Positions 8,132-15,215 of a stretch of 39,576 nt of DNA are shown piece by piece. A program made the position numbers and the translations under genes. The stretch spans positions 1 to 39,576 of the forward strand of contig JACRGX010000034.1 in assembly GCA_016212185.1 (NCBI GenBank). The letters are read 5' to 3'. Source of the DNA: Nitrospirota bacterium (GTDB lineage Bacteria; Nitrospirota; Thermodesulfovibrionia; UBA6902; DSMQ01). The notes beneath the pieces were generated by a model. That model saw only the letters and a list, made by a program, of their open reading frames with translations. It was not told the DNA's origin and made no database searches. How positions within the stretch are numbered: position 1 is the first letter of the stretch; every line of letters begins with the position of its first letter.

Positions 8132-8944
8132 CTAATACTTCCCTTCCGTAAGTTTTACAATAATACTGCCTATCTTAATCTTGCTTTTTACCATGACAGG
8201 GACTTTCCTGTCATCATCAGTAAGCCAGATGAGTATTTCTCCCTTTCTCATAAAAATACCCTCGGACTGAAGCAGGGGTTTAATGACAATAGTATTAAAT
8301 TCGCCTGCAGGGACAGTTATCCGCTCCCTCTTTAAAACCTGTACCTCAACATTCCAGAGTTTTTTATTGTCAAAGATGTCAAGATACTCAGAGCGGCCTA
8401 CCTGAAGCGGTCTCTTTCTTATCTCATAAAACGCAGATAAGGGGTCAAATGCCTGCTTTTCCAGATTGAACGCCAGCATTTCATTATCAACCTTATTCTG
8501 ATAAATGACTTTCTGTGATTTGCTCCCCTGTTTATTTTCAAAGTGTGTTTCCCGCTCCCTTCTGTGCCGCCCTTCCGTAAGGTTTATTTTATAATTTTTC
8601 GGGTATCCGGAAACGCCGGGATAAAGAGTGCTTTGCGCAATGTCTTCAACACGGTAAAACACCGATATAAAATCTGCGGACTCTGCCCGTGATGTAATCG
8701 TAATGCCTTCAGCGCTATTGTTGGTTTCAAGATATGCATTGCCTGCCTTAATCCCTGACCAGTGTATAGTGTAAATGAGCTTCTCGGGGACTAACGGGGC
8801 AGCATCTGCCTTTAGAGGAAAGAACGCGGAGCACAGAGCAAAGACCATAGAGCACAGAACACAGAACACAGAATACAGACAATAGGAAATATTTTTTGTA
8901 TTTTTAAATCTGTGCTCTGGATTCTTGGTTCTGTGTTCTCTCAA
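8132..8944 (-). CDS. Exported DUF3108 domain protein
   Basis: A DUF3108 (periplasmic or outer-membrane-associated, function not settled) protein, recognisable from EKLIYTIHWSGIKAGNAYLE (about residues 53-72), the SRAESADFISVFYRVEDIAQS segment and the end GSIIVKLTEGKY. The signal peptide is odd: the start is a TTG at 8942-8944 overlapping the heptosyltransferase stop, the N-region REHRTKNPEHRFKN and the hydrophobic core CLYSVFCVLCSMVFALCSAF are both translated from an acacagag-type repeat in opposite orientations. The predicted cleavage is at ADA-APL. An internal ATG at residue 33 would leave a signal peptide without a positive N-region. It belongs to the regulator-heptosyltransferase-DUF3108-GT2 operon, so a role in envelope polysaccharide is plausible inference. 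Confidence 0.8.
   Translation of the reverse strand: MREHRTKNPEHRFKNTKNISYCLYSVFCVLCSMVFALCSAFFPLKADAAPLVPEKLIYTIHWSGIKAGNAYLETNNSAEGITITSRAESADFISVFYRVEDIAQSTLYPGVSGYPKNYKINLTEGRHRRERETHFENKQGSKSQKVIYQNKVDNEMLAFNLEKQAFDPLSAFYEIRKRPLQVGRSEYLDIFDNKKLWNVEVQVLKRERITVPAGEFNTIVIKPLLQSEGIFMRKGEILIWLTDDDRKVPVMVKSKIKIGSIIVKLTEGKY
8830..8941. repeat. Inverted pair of acacagag-type repeats encoding a signal peptide
   Basis: The left arm (about 8830-8880) consists of AGAGCACAGAACACAGAACA-like words; the right arm (8910-8941) is the same word set in opposite orientation (TGTGCTCTGG, CTGTGTTCTC). They are separated by a 29-base A+T-rich loop. The whole lies inside the first 38 codons of the DUF3108 gene. 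Confidence 0.75.
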
Positions 8945-9987
8945 AAGTATTTCCTTATTTCCTCAAATACCATTTCTACGCTTAGTTTACTCATGCAAAG
9001 AGGCTCTTTGCATTTTTTTTTAAAACACGGACTGCACGGAACAGACGCCCTCAACACCTTCAGATTTCTATTCCCCTTCCAGCCGTAGGGCCCGGTCTTC
9101 TCAGGGTCTGTCGGGCCAAACAGCGCAATTATAGGTATTCCCAATGCCGCCCCTATATGCATGGGGCCCGAATCATTGCTGACCAATGCCTTTGCGCCGG
9201 AAATAAGGGCGGATAGTTCTTTCAGACCTGTTTTACCGCAGAGATTAATTCCCTTGCCGCCGGAGGCAGCCGTTATCTTTTCGGCAATATTTATGTCTGC
9301 GCTGCTGCCCGTAATAATGCACGGTGCAGAAAGTTTTGATATAAGCAAACCGAAATTCTCAGCAGGCCACATCTTTGTCTGCCATCGGGCAGACGGCGCA
9401 ATGACTATATATTCTTTTTCTTTGATGCCGCCCAAAAGTTTTTTTACTCTCTCTCTTGCCTCATTATCAATGTAAAGCGGAAACTCAATCTTTTCTGTGC
9501 TCTGTGCTCTGTGCTCTGTGTTCTGTGCTTTCTGTATTGCCTTTGCAACCTCAAGATTCTTATCCACGGCATGAATGCTCAGCTCAACCCCGACCTTTTT
9601 GTTGTAAAAAAACCGGCTTCCCTCCCGCGCATTTTCAAAGCCGATTTTTAACCGAGCCCGGGCAAAAAATGTTATAAGCCCGCTTCTTAAAAGCCCCTGC
9701 AAATCAACTGCCATATCAAAATGTTTTGACCTTAGTGTTTTTCTGAGGGCATTTATCTCATGAATGGCATTTGAAAAATTTTTTAATGAAATGTTCTGCT
9801 GCCATGAATCCTTGTCAAAGACGATTAACTCATCAATCAATGGATTCCCGGCAAGGATTCCTTCGTTATTTTTGCTGATTATCCATTCAACGTGTGCGTC
9901 AGGAAAAGCGTTTTTAAGGACTTTTAAAAACGGCAGGGCGTGTATGATATCGCCTAAAGAGCTTGGCTTTATGATCAGGATGTTCAC
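8941..9987 (-). CDS. LPS heptosyltransferase (glycosyltransferase family 9)
   Basis: A GT-B fold enzyme of the WaaC/WaaF type that transfers heptose to the inner core of LPS. The start MNILIIKPSSLGDIIHALPF is typical, DLQGLLRSGL (about 95-104) is conserved, and the donor-binding part SNDSGPMHIGAALGIPIIAL and FGPTDPEKTGPYG (about 268-303) is clear. The C-terminus has the usual Cys pattern CSPCFKKKC. WaaC versus WaaF cannot be fixed by eye. Residues QKAQNTEHRAQSTEK in the domain linker are translated from an acacagag repeat at 9497-9535 and are surplus to the family. It overlaps the regulator upstream by four bases (ATGA) and the DUF3108 gene downstream by four bases, so the set is translationally coupled. 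Confidence 0.88.
   Translation of the reverse strand: MNILIIKPSSLGDIIHALPFLKVLKNAFPDAHVEWIISKNNEGILAGNPLIDELIVFDKDSWQQNISLKNFSNAIHEINALRKTLRSKHFDMAVDLQGLLRSGLITFFARARLKIGFENAREGSRFFYNKKVGVELSIHAVDKNLEVAKAIQKAQNTEHRAQSTEKIEFPLYIDNEARERVKKLLGGIKEKEYIVIAPSARWQTKMWPAENFGLLISKLSAPCIITGSSADINIAEKITAASGGKGINLCGKTGLKELSALISGAKALVSNDSGPMHIGAALGIPIIALFGPTDPEKTGPYGWKGNRNLKVLRASVPCSPCFKKKCKEPLCMSKLSVEMVFEEIRKYF
9497..9535. repeat. In-frame acacagag-type repeat inside the heptosyltransferase
   Basis: The plus strand carries CTGTGCTCTGTGCTCTGTGC and further TCTGTG words. On the coding strand this reads as alternating Gln-Asn/Ser-Thr-Glu-His/Lys-Arg. The word set is the same as in the DUF3108 signal sequence 600 bases away. 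Confidence 0.8.
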
Positions 9988-11345
9988 GGCTCTATCCCGT
10001 ATTCTTTAATCTTCGTGAGCAGGGTCTTATAGCTGACATCAAGCAATTCAGCGGCCTTGCTTTTGTTGTTATTCGTATCCTTCAATGCCTTTCGGATTCT
10101 CTTTGATTCTGAAATCCTGAGCGCCGCCTTTGCAGCATCTTCAAGCGTGCCGTCCAAAGGGATTTCAGAAATCTCCGCACTTTCAGGCAGGAGCCTTAAA
10201 TGCTCCGGTTTTATTTCACTGCCGTCACTGAGTATCAGCGCTCTCTCTATGATATTTTCAAGCTCCCTTACATTGCCCTTCCACCGGTAGTCTATAAGCA
10301 CATCCATGGCCCCGGGCGCAATAGTTTTTTCTTTTATCTTCATTTCTTTTGAATATTTGGACACAAAATATTTTGCAAGCAGCGGGGTATCATCCCGGCG
10401 TTCCCTTAGCGGAGGAATTGTTATGGGAAACACATTAAGCCTGTAATATAGGTCTTCCCTGAATGTTTTTTGCGCAACGGCGTCTTCAAGGTTTTTGTTG
10501 CTTGCGGCAATTATCCTCACATCAACCTTAATCGGTTTTGTGCCGCCGACCCTTTCAATTTCTCCTTCCTGCAAGGTCCGCAGAACCTTTGACTGTAAAG
10601 AAATGTCCATCTCGCCGATCTCATCAAGGAACACAGTTCCGTTATTTGCAAGTTCAAACTTGCCTAACTTTTTTTCCGCTGCGCCTGTAAATGAGCCTTT
10701 TTCATGTCCGAAAAGTTCTGACTCAAGGAGCTCCCTCGGTATGGCCGCACAGTTAATCGGCACAAAAGGATGTTCCTTTCTCGGACTGAGTGTATGAATC
10801 GCCCTTGCAAAAAGCTCTTTGCCTGTGCCTGATTCACCGAGCAGAAGCACTGTTGTTTTTGCCGGCGCAACTTTCTGTATGCTGCCAGCCGCGTCAAGCA
10901 TCACCCGGCTTTTGCCTATTATCTTCGGGACGCTGAGGCGGGCTGAGAATTCGTCCCTGAGCAGTAAATTCTCCGTGACCAGCCTCTGATTTTCAAGAGC
11001 CCTTTTTATAAGAAGAATGAGATAATCGGTATCAAGGGGCTTTGTCAGAAAATCATAGGCGCCGAGCTTCATGGCATTAACGGCAGTTTCAACAGAGCCG
11101 AAGGCGGTCATGACAATTACGGGAATCAAGGGGTTTTCCTCCCTTGACGCCTTGAGGACCTCAATGCCGTCTTTCTTTGGAAGCTTCAAATCAGTGATAA
11201 CGGCATTTAACGAAGTATCTTTGATTCTCTTTATCCCCTCGGCGCCGTCTTTTGCAATTACAGCCTCAAAACCCTCTGTTTCAAGGGTTTCCTTAAGCAT
11301 CTGGGCCATTGAGTCCTTGTCTTCTACTATCAGAATTTTTTGCAT
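9984..11345 (-). CDS. NtrC-family sigma-54-dependent response regulator
   Basis: A three-domain activator. Residues 1-120 are a receiver with acidic pocket E8/D9, phospho-acceptor Asp52 in AVITDLKLP, and Lys in FLTKPL. Residues about 138-370 are an AAA+ domain: Walker A GESGTGKE, the sigma-54 contact loop GSFTGA (a variant of GAFTGA), Walker B GTVFLDEIGEM and the sensor RLNVFPITIPPLRER. The C-terminal Fis-type helix-turn-helix is NNNKSKAAELLDVSYKTLLT. No histidine kinase is beside it. It overlaps the heptosyltransferase start by four bases, so a regulator is coupled to envelope genes. I see no clear sigma-54 promoter (GGCAC-N5-TTGC type) nearby, so the target genes may be elsewhere. Confidence 0.95.
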   Translation of the reverse strand: MQKILIVEDKDSMAQMLKETLETEGFEAVIAKDGAEGIKRIKDTSLNAVITDLKLPKKDGIEVLKASREENPLIPVIVMTAFGSVETAVNAMKLGAYDFLTKPLDTDYLILLIKRALENQRLVTENLLLRDEFSARLSVPKIIGKSRVMLDAAGSIQKVAPAKTTVLLLGESGTGKELFARAIHTLSPRKEHPFVPINCAAIPRELLESELFGHEKGSFTGAAEKKLGKFELANNGTVFLDEIGEMDISLQSKVLRTLQEGEIERVGGTKPIKVDVRIIAASNKNLEDAVAQKTFREDLYYRLNVFPITIPPLRERRDDTPLLAKYFVSKYSKEMKIKEKTIAPGAMDVLIDYRWKGNVRELENIIERALILSDGSEIKPEHLRLLPESAEISEIPLDGTLEDAAKAALRISESKRIRKALKDTNNNKSKAAELLDVSYKTLLTKIKEYGIEP

Positions 11346-11393
11346 AGTTTTAGCGCGGCAACACTAAATTTTAAAAGATTATGATGCATACTT

Positions 11394-11789
11394 TCACAAT
11401 CTTAAAAACTCTGCCGGGCTTAATATTTTTACACCTTCATATTCCTTGATAGGCAGCAAATGATTCCTGTCACCTGTAATAATATAAGAGGCGTTTGAGG
11501 CAACTGCGCATTCAATGATTTTATTATCGGCCGGGTCTTCATTCACTATGGAAAGCGTAATCTCGGGATTTACAATAATTGCAATCCCTCTGATATACCT
11601 TATTGCCTCGGCAGCCTGTTTATCCATCCAGTGAAATTTTTCCCGCAGGACAGACCTTATCTTGCTTAAAATCTCCTTTGAAACAACTATGTCAAAAAGC
11701 CCCTGGCTTACAAGCTTTAATATCTCCTCGCACTTGCCGGCAAAGAGCATAGCAGAGATGTATACATTTGTATCAAGGACAACCTTCAA
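11394..11789 (-). CDS. PIN-domain toxin (VapC-like RNase)
   Basis: The sequence MKVVLDTNVYISAMLFAGKCEEIL is the PIN start with the first catalytic Asp (D6); E41 (KEILSKI) and the later NEDPADNKIIECAVA and IITGDRNHLLPI supply the remaining acidic residues of a metal-dependent RNase. The 131 residues are those of the COG1569 type. Its start overlaps the stop of the ribbon-helix-helix antitoxin upstream by four bases, the usual arrangement for a toxin made after its antitoxin. The RNA target cannot be told. It is the gene just upstream of the NtrC regulator, with about 48 bases between. Confidence 0.9.
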   Translation of the reverse strand: MKVVLDTNVYISAMLFAGKCEEILKLVSQGLFDIVVSKEILSKIRSVLREKFHWMDKQAAEAIRYIRGIAIIVNPEITLSIVNEDPADNKIIECAVASNASYIITGDRNHLLPIKEYEGVKILSPAEFLRL

Positions 11790-12031
11790 TTTGATTTCCT
11801 GCGGTAGGCGTGGATTAGCTTGTCAACATCTTCCTCCGTAGAAAGGCCTGACCCCTGTGCTGTTTTCATGCCCCACTGCCGTATCTGCTGCCAACGTTTG
11901 TCATTGATATATTTCCGTAAAGCCTCCCTGAAAAGTTCACTCTTCGTGCGTTTTTCTTCTTTGGTGAGTTTGTCCACCTCTTTTAACATTTCCGGCGGTA
12001 TGGATAAAGTCATGACTTTTGTGGTTCGCAT
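11786..12031 (-). CDS. Ribbon-helix-helix (CopG-type) antitoxin
   Basis: Residues 4-48 (TKVMTLSIPPEMLKEVDKLT and following KRTKSELFREALRKYI) form a beta strand plus two helices, the RHH DNA-binding fold. The tail of about 30 residues (TAQGSGLSTEEDVDKLIHAY) would wrap the PIN toxin. It precedes and overlaps the toxin gene. A clear AAGGAGG site is placed before the ATG at 12031, and helically phased direct repeats lie over it, so it likely represses its own promoter. Confidence 0.88.
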   Translation of the reverse strand: MRTTKVMTLSIPPEMLKEVDKLTKEEKRTKSELFREALRKYINDKRWQQIRQWGMKTAQGSGLSTEEDVDKLIHAYRRKSN

Positions 12032-12041
12032 GTATAGCCTC

Positions 12042-12089
12042 CTTAGTATTTCTTAGTATTACTTTAAAACACAAGGAAAATTTTTGCAA
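12042..12089 (-). promoter_or_regulatory. Promoter and tandem operator of the RHH/PIN pair
   Basis: On the minus strand TTGCAA (12084-12089), a 17-base spacer and TAAAGT (12061-12066) form a moderate promoter. Just downstream AATACTAAG occurs twice, at 12052-12060 and 12042-12050, exactly 10 bases apart and partly overlapping the ribosome binding site. Spacing of one helical turn suits binding of adjacent RHH dimers. Confidence 0.6.
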
Positions 12090-12223
12090 TACTGAAACTT
12101 TCTGATAGATTAACATACATTTTATCTCAAAATATAAGATAGATGAAATCGCAAAAAAGAATAAACTTAAAAAAGAATTTGAACATAATATGTATATTGA
12201 TTCTTTTGCAGGTTAGTTATTTT

Positions 12224-13678
12224 TTAACGGCGGTGGGTGATTCTAAACTTTGCAGCGCATTCAATAAATCCGTCCACCCATTCCTTTGATCCTAATGCAT
12301 GAAGGTGAGTGTAAGTAGCAAGGACATTTTTATAGCAAAGTCCGTCTTTGCCGTCTTTAATTCCGTGCCCGCGCCTCATGCGGAACACCATTGATGCTTT
12401 AGCGCCGTTTAGTTCAAGGACCTTTGAATAATGAAACTCATGCCCTTTAAGACTACAGCCTTTGGGAAAAAACGGATTCTCTTTTTTGACCTCTATAATT
12501 GTATAGCCATGTGCCTGCGGCTTCTTCTCCATGCCGAAAACTACGGGCAAAACCCCAGCCATTGGATAAGTCTTATTACCCATGATAATACTCTTTCCTA
12601 AATACATCAGCCCGCCGCATTCAGCATACACAGGAAGCCCGTTTTCAACTGCACTGCAAAGGGATTTTTTAAATGCAGTATTCCCTGCAAGGGCTATTGC
12701 ATGAGTCTCAGGAAAGCCGCCGCCTATGTAAAGCGCATCAATATCAAGAAGTTTTTTCTCTTTAATGGCGCTGATTTCTATCAGCTTTACCCCGCGTCTT
12801 TCAAGCTCTTCAAAGTTCTCAGGATAGTAAAACTGAAAGGCAGAATCGCGGATGATGCCGATTCTTAGATAGGGCTTAGGGGTTAGTGTTTGGGGATTGG
12901 CTTTATTTCCTTCGCTAATCCCTAATCCCCATCCCTTGAACCCTTGAACCCTTGAACCCTTGAATCCGGTCTTTATCGGTTTTGCACTTTTTGCAATTTT
13001 CCATATCGCGTTCAGGTCAAGATATTTTGAGCCTATTTCCGCAAGCCTTGAAATGGATTTCTTAACTGCTGAGTGTTCCTGAAAAGGAACCAGCCCCATA
13101 TGCCTCTCAGGAAACGGCTCTTCCTTCAGTTTCGGTATGGCTCCAAGCACAGGTATCCTGCAATTTCTGCTTATTGCCTTTCGTATCAGTAATTCCTGCC
13201 GTTTGTTGGCGATATTATTCAGGACAACTCCCCTGACATTAACCAGCGGATCTAATTTCTGACATCCTAAGACTATGGCTGAGACAGTGCTTGTCGCCTT
13301 TGTGCAGTCAATTATAAGTATCACCGGAGCATTCAGCAGCTTGGCTAATCCGGCAGTGCTGTAAGTGCCTTCAGAGTCAACGCCGTCATAAAGCCCCCTG
13401 TTGCCTTCAATGACTGCAATATCGGTATCTGCTGTGTGGGATAAAAAAGACTGGAGGACCTTTTGCCGGGGCATCATGAAAAGGTCCAGATTGAAGCAAG
13501 GCCCGCCGGCCGCTTTCGCCAGCCAGCCGGCATCTATATAATCAGGGCCCTTTTTAAACGGAGTTACTTTTAAACCCTGCCTGCGAAACAATGCGGCAAG
13601 GCTCAATGACAAGATGGTCTTCCCGCTGCTTCCGCGAAGGGCGGAAATGACTACCCTCGGAATAAAAAATTTAGACAT
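12224..13678 (-). CDS. dsrN: Cobyrinate a,c-diamide synthase-type amidotransferase, DsrN-like
   Basis: CobB/CbiA family: the N-terminal ATP-binding synthetase (SALRGSSGKTILSLSLAALF, KGPDYIDAGWL, IEGNRGLYDG; residues about 12-110) and a C-terminal class I glutaminase with nucleophile Cys in VYAECGGLMYLG and His in YTHLHALG. In sulfur oxidisers with dsr clusters the same family member (DsrN) amidates siroheme of DsrAB; position directly after dsrD favours that role over cobalamin synthesis, since no cob gene is present. The linker at about residues 236-270 contains a repeat-derived insertion (GFKGSRVQGFKGWGLGISEG and on) at 12866-12967. About 90 bases with a hairpin separate it from dsrD. Confidence 0.85.
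   Translation of the reverse strand: MSKFFIPRVVISALRGSSGKTILSLSLAALFRRQGLKVTPFKKGPDYIDAGWLAKAAGGPCFNLDLFMMPRQKVLQSFLSHTADTDIAVIEGNRGLYDGVDSEGTYSTAGLAKLLNAPVILIIDCTKATSTVSAIVLGCQKLDPLVNVRGVVLNNIANKRQELLIRKAISRNCRIPVLGAIPKLKEEPFPERHMGLVPFQEHSAVKKSISRLAEIGSKYLDLNAIWKIAKSAKPIKTGFKGSRVQGFKGWGLGISEGNKANPQTLTPKPYLRIGIIRDSAFQFYYPENFEELERRGVKLIEISAIKEKKLLDIDALYIGGGFPETHAIALAGNTAFKKSLCSAVENGLPVYAECGGLMYLGKSIIMGNKTYPMAGVLPVVFGMEKKPQAHGYTIIEVKKENPFFPKGCSLKGHEFHYSKVLELNGAKASMVFRMRRGHGIKDGKDGLCYKNVLATYTHLHALGSKEWVDGFIECAAKFRITHRR
12866..12967. repeat. Composite short-word repeat inserted in frame in dsrN
   Basis: The plus strand has TTAGGGGTTAG and GGGGATTGGC facing GCTAATCCCTAATCC, then four copies of the 8-base word TTGAACCC (last one TTGAATCC, to 12967). 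The first part shares its words with the dsrB-dsrD spacer 1.1 kb away. The insertion is a multiple of three and adds about 34 residues. Confidence 0.7.
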
Positions 13679-13685
13679 ATAAAAA

Positions 13686-13744
13686 GAAATGAGAATTGAG
13701 ACGCAACAGTCAGAACGTTTTTCTTATTTTTTAATTCTCATTTC
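13686..13744. repeat. Inverted repeat between dsrD and dsrN
   Basis: The 12-base arms GAAATGAGAATT (13686-13697) and AATTCTCATTTC (13733-13744) are perfect complements with a 35-base A+T-rich interior. No T-run follows on the minus strand that would make it a classic terminator. It may instead be an mRNA-processing or partial attenuation hairpin, or another dispersed repeat. Confidence 0.5.
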
Positions 13745-13769
13745 CTGTTTCTTATTTCCCGCTTATTTC

Positions 13770-14015
13770 TTAGAGAAGCCCTTTTTCCTTAAGGTACTCT
13801 TCGCTCGGAATCTCTACTGAACTGGCGCCTCCACCGTAAGAATACATGAGCTTCCCGACGTCTATCATTTCCCTAAGGGCTTTTTTAACCTCGTCTCCGG
13901 GCACGCCTGTTTCTTCACCCACGCCCTTCCAGACGTCTTTTTCCTTCAGTTTCTTCTTGCCCTTGTACTTCTGCATATACTCAAAAATCTTATTTTTTAA
14001 TTCTTCCTTTTCCAT
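13770..14015 (-). CDS. dsrD: Dissimilatory sulfite reductase D
   Basis: The 81-residue winged-helix protein matches DsrD: start MEKEELKNKIFEYMQK, lysine-rich centre YKGKKKLKEKDVWKGV and end MYSYGGGASSVEIPSEEYLK. DsrD is nearly confined to organisms that run DsrAB in the reductive direction and has been reported to stimulate sulfite reduction; that is family knowledge. It lies between dsrB and dsrN on one strand. A GAGAGGTGG ribosome binding site precedes the ATG. The 97-base gap to dsrB holds a G-rich tract and repeat words. Confidence 0.93.
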   Translation of the reverse strand: MEKEELKNKIFEYMQKYKGKKKLKEKDVWKGVGEETGVPGDEVKKALREMIDVGKLMYSYGGGASSVEIPSEEYLKEKGLL

Positions 14016-14034
14016 AATTCCACCTCTCTTAAAT

Positions 14035-14106
14035 GGGGTTTTGGGGGTGGGGTTTGGGGGTTAGTTCCAGTCTGGGTAATCCCTAACCCCTAATCCCTAA
14101 TCCCTG
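14035..14106 (+). repeat. G-quadruplex-like tract and ccctaatccc repeat in the dsrB-dsrD spacer
   Basis: On the plus strand four G runs lie in 26 bases: GGGG (14035-14038), GGGGG (14043-14047), GGGG (14049-14052), GGGGG (14056-14060), with loops of 4, 1 and 3 bases. This meets the usual quadruplex pattern. Next GGGTTAG faces CTAACCC, then AACCCCTAATCC and CTAATCCC words. The plus strand is the template strand of the dsr operon. Confidence 0.7.
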
Positions 14107-14112
14107 TTATAT

Positions 14113-15183
14113 TTACCACTTAAACGCCGGTGTGCTTCTCATCGTTTCTCTCATGAATGTGAAGTCGTCAATATGCTGGAATGTGAATTCAATGCCCGTG
14201 AGCTTAAAAAACTTTTCCCAGCCGATTCTGTCAATCCATTCTCCGACCCTTTCATGCTTCCTTGCATGCTTTGCATAGGTCTCAAGGATGTTCTTTACTG
14301 CCGCAATAATCTTCGGCCATCTCGGCGGCTCGTTGTAGAAGAACGGAATGGCAAGCTTGGAGAATTTAGGGGCGCTCCTTAAACTGCCGATTTTCCCGCC
14401 GACAACTATTGCAACGCCGTCGCTTTCCGGGTTGTGAATGTCAATTGCCGGACAGACTGTGAAGCAGTTTCCGCAGTACATGCACTTTTCCTCATTAATC
14501 TTCACGCTCTTTTTTGCCGGGTCTGGGCTTATGGCCCTTGTCGGACAGGAGGCTATGACCGTTGGTATTTCACAAATCTTGCCTACTCTCTCATGGTCAA
14601 TCGGCGGAACCTTGGTGTGAAGCGCAACCAATGCAATGTCAGAGCAGTGGACGGCGCCGCACATATTGACGCAGCATGCAACCGCAAGCCTGACTTTGTT
14701 TGGAAGCTCTTTTGTCGTGAAATATTCGTAAAGTTCATCCATCATTGCCTTAACCAGTCCTGAGGCGTCTGTGCATGCGCTGTGGCAGTGCACCCATCCC
14801 TGAGTATGGACAACATTGCTTATTCTCGGGCCGATGCCTCCGATTGTATAGCCCTTGGCTTTTAATTCCTTTTGTATGGGCTCAACATTCTTCTCATCTG
14901 ATATCAGAAACTCAACATTGTTCCTTGATGTAAAGCGGAGATAACCACCGCAAAATTTATCGGCAATATCGCTTATTTCGCGTATGGTGTCCGTGCTTAA
15001 AATCCTCGGCGAGGCAACCCTTACGGTCCATATCTTATCCCCGCCTTCCGCAACATGAACCATCAAGCCGGGATTTAATACCTCATGATATTTCCACTTG
15101 CCGAGATTCTTTTTGATTACCGGCGGCAAAAACTGCTCATAATGAGGCGGTCCTATATCTGTTTTTCTCTGTGGCAATGACAT
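14113..15183 (-). CDS. dsrB: Dissimilatory sulfite reductase beta subunit
   Basis: DsrB pairs with DsrA in an alpha2beta2 enzyme that reduces sulfite with six electrons and passes sulfur to DsrC, in the cytoplasm. The sequence has [15 protein letters not shown] and [14 protein letters not shown] (around 130), and [17 protein letters not shown] (about 168-184) with Cys170, Cys171 and Cys175 at the iron-sulfur/siroheme site. The inserted ferredoxin domain is [19 protein letters not shown] (Cys234, 237, 240, 244). The 356 residues are the normal length. AGGAGG precedes the ATG. The gene follows dsrA after 32 bases. Confidence 0.97.
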   Translation of the reverse strand: MSLPQRKTDIGPPHYEQFLPPVIKKNLGKWKYHEVLNPGLMVHVAEGGDKIWTVRVASPRILSTDTIREISDIADKFCGGYLRFTSRNNVEFLISDEKNVEPIQKELKAKGYTIGGIGPRISNVVHTQGWVHCHSACTDASGLVKAMMDELYEYFTTKELPNKVRLAVACCVNMCGAVHCSDIALVALHTKVPPIDHERVGKICEIPTVIASCPTRAISPDPAKKSVKINEEKCMYCGNCFTVCPAIDIHNPESDGVAIVVGGKIGSLRSAPKFSKLAIPFFYNEPPRWPKIIAAVKNILETYAKHARKHERVGEWIDRIGWEKFFKLTGIEFTFQHIDDFTFMRETMRSTPAFKW

Positions 15184-15215
15184 TTAAGTTATCCTCCTTT
15201 TAAAAATTTTATATT

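Noticed and set aside
12107-12213. Short plus-strand frame ending KKEFEHNMYIDSFAG between the RHH/PIN pair and dsrN
   Set aside because: About 37 codons between stops with no start signal; cannot be told from chance.
12933-12967. Four tandem TTGAACCC units as a CRISPR or iteron array
   Set aside because: No spacers, units are 8 bases and lie inside a coding sequence; no cas or replication gene nearby.
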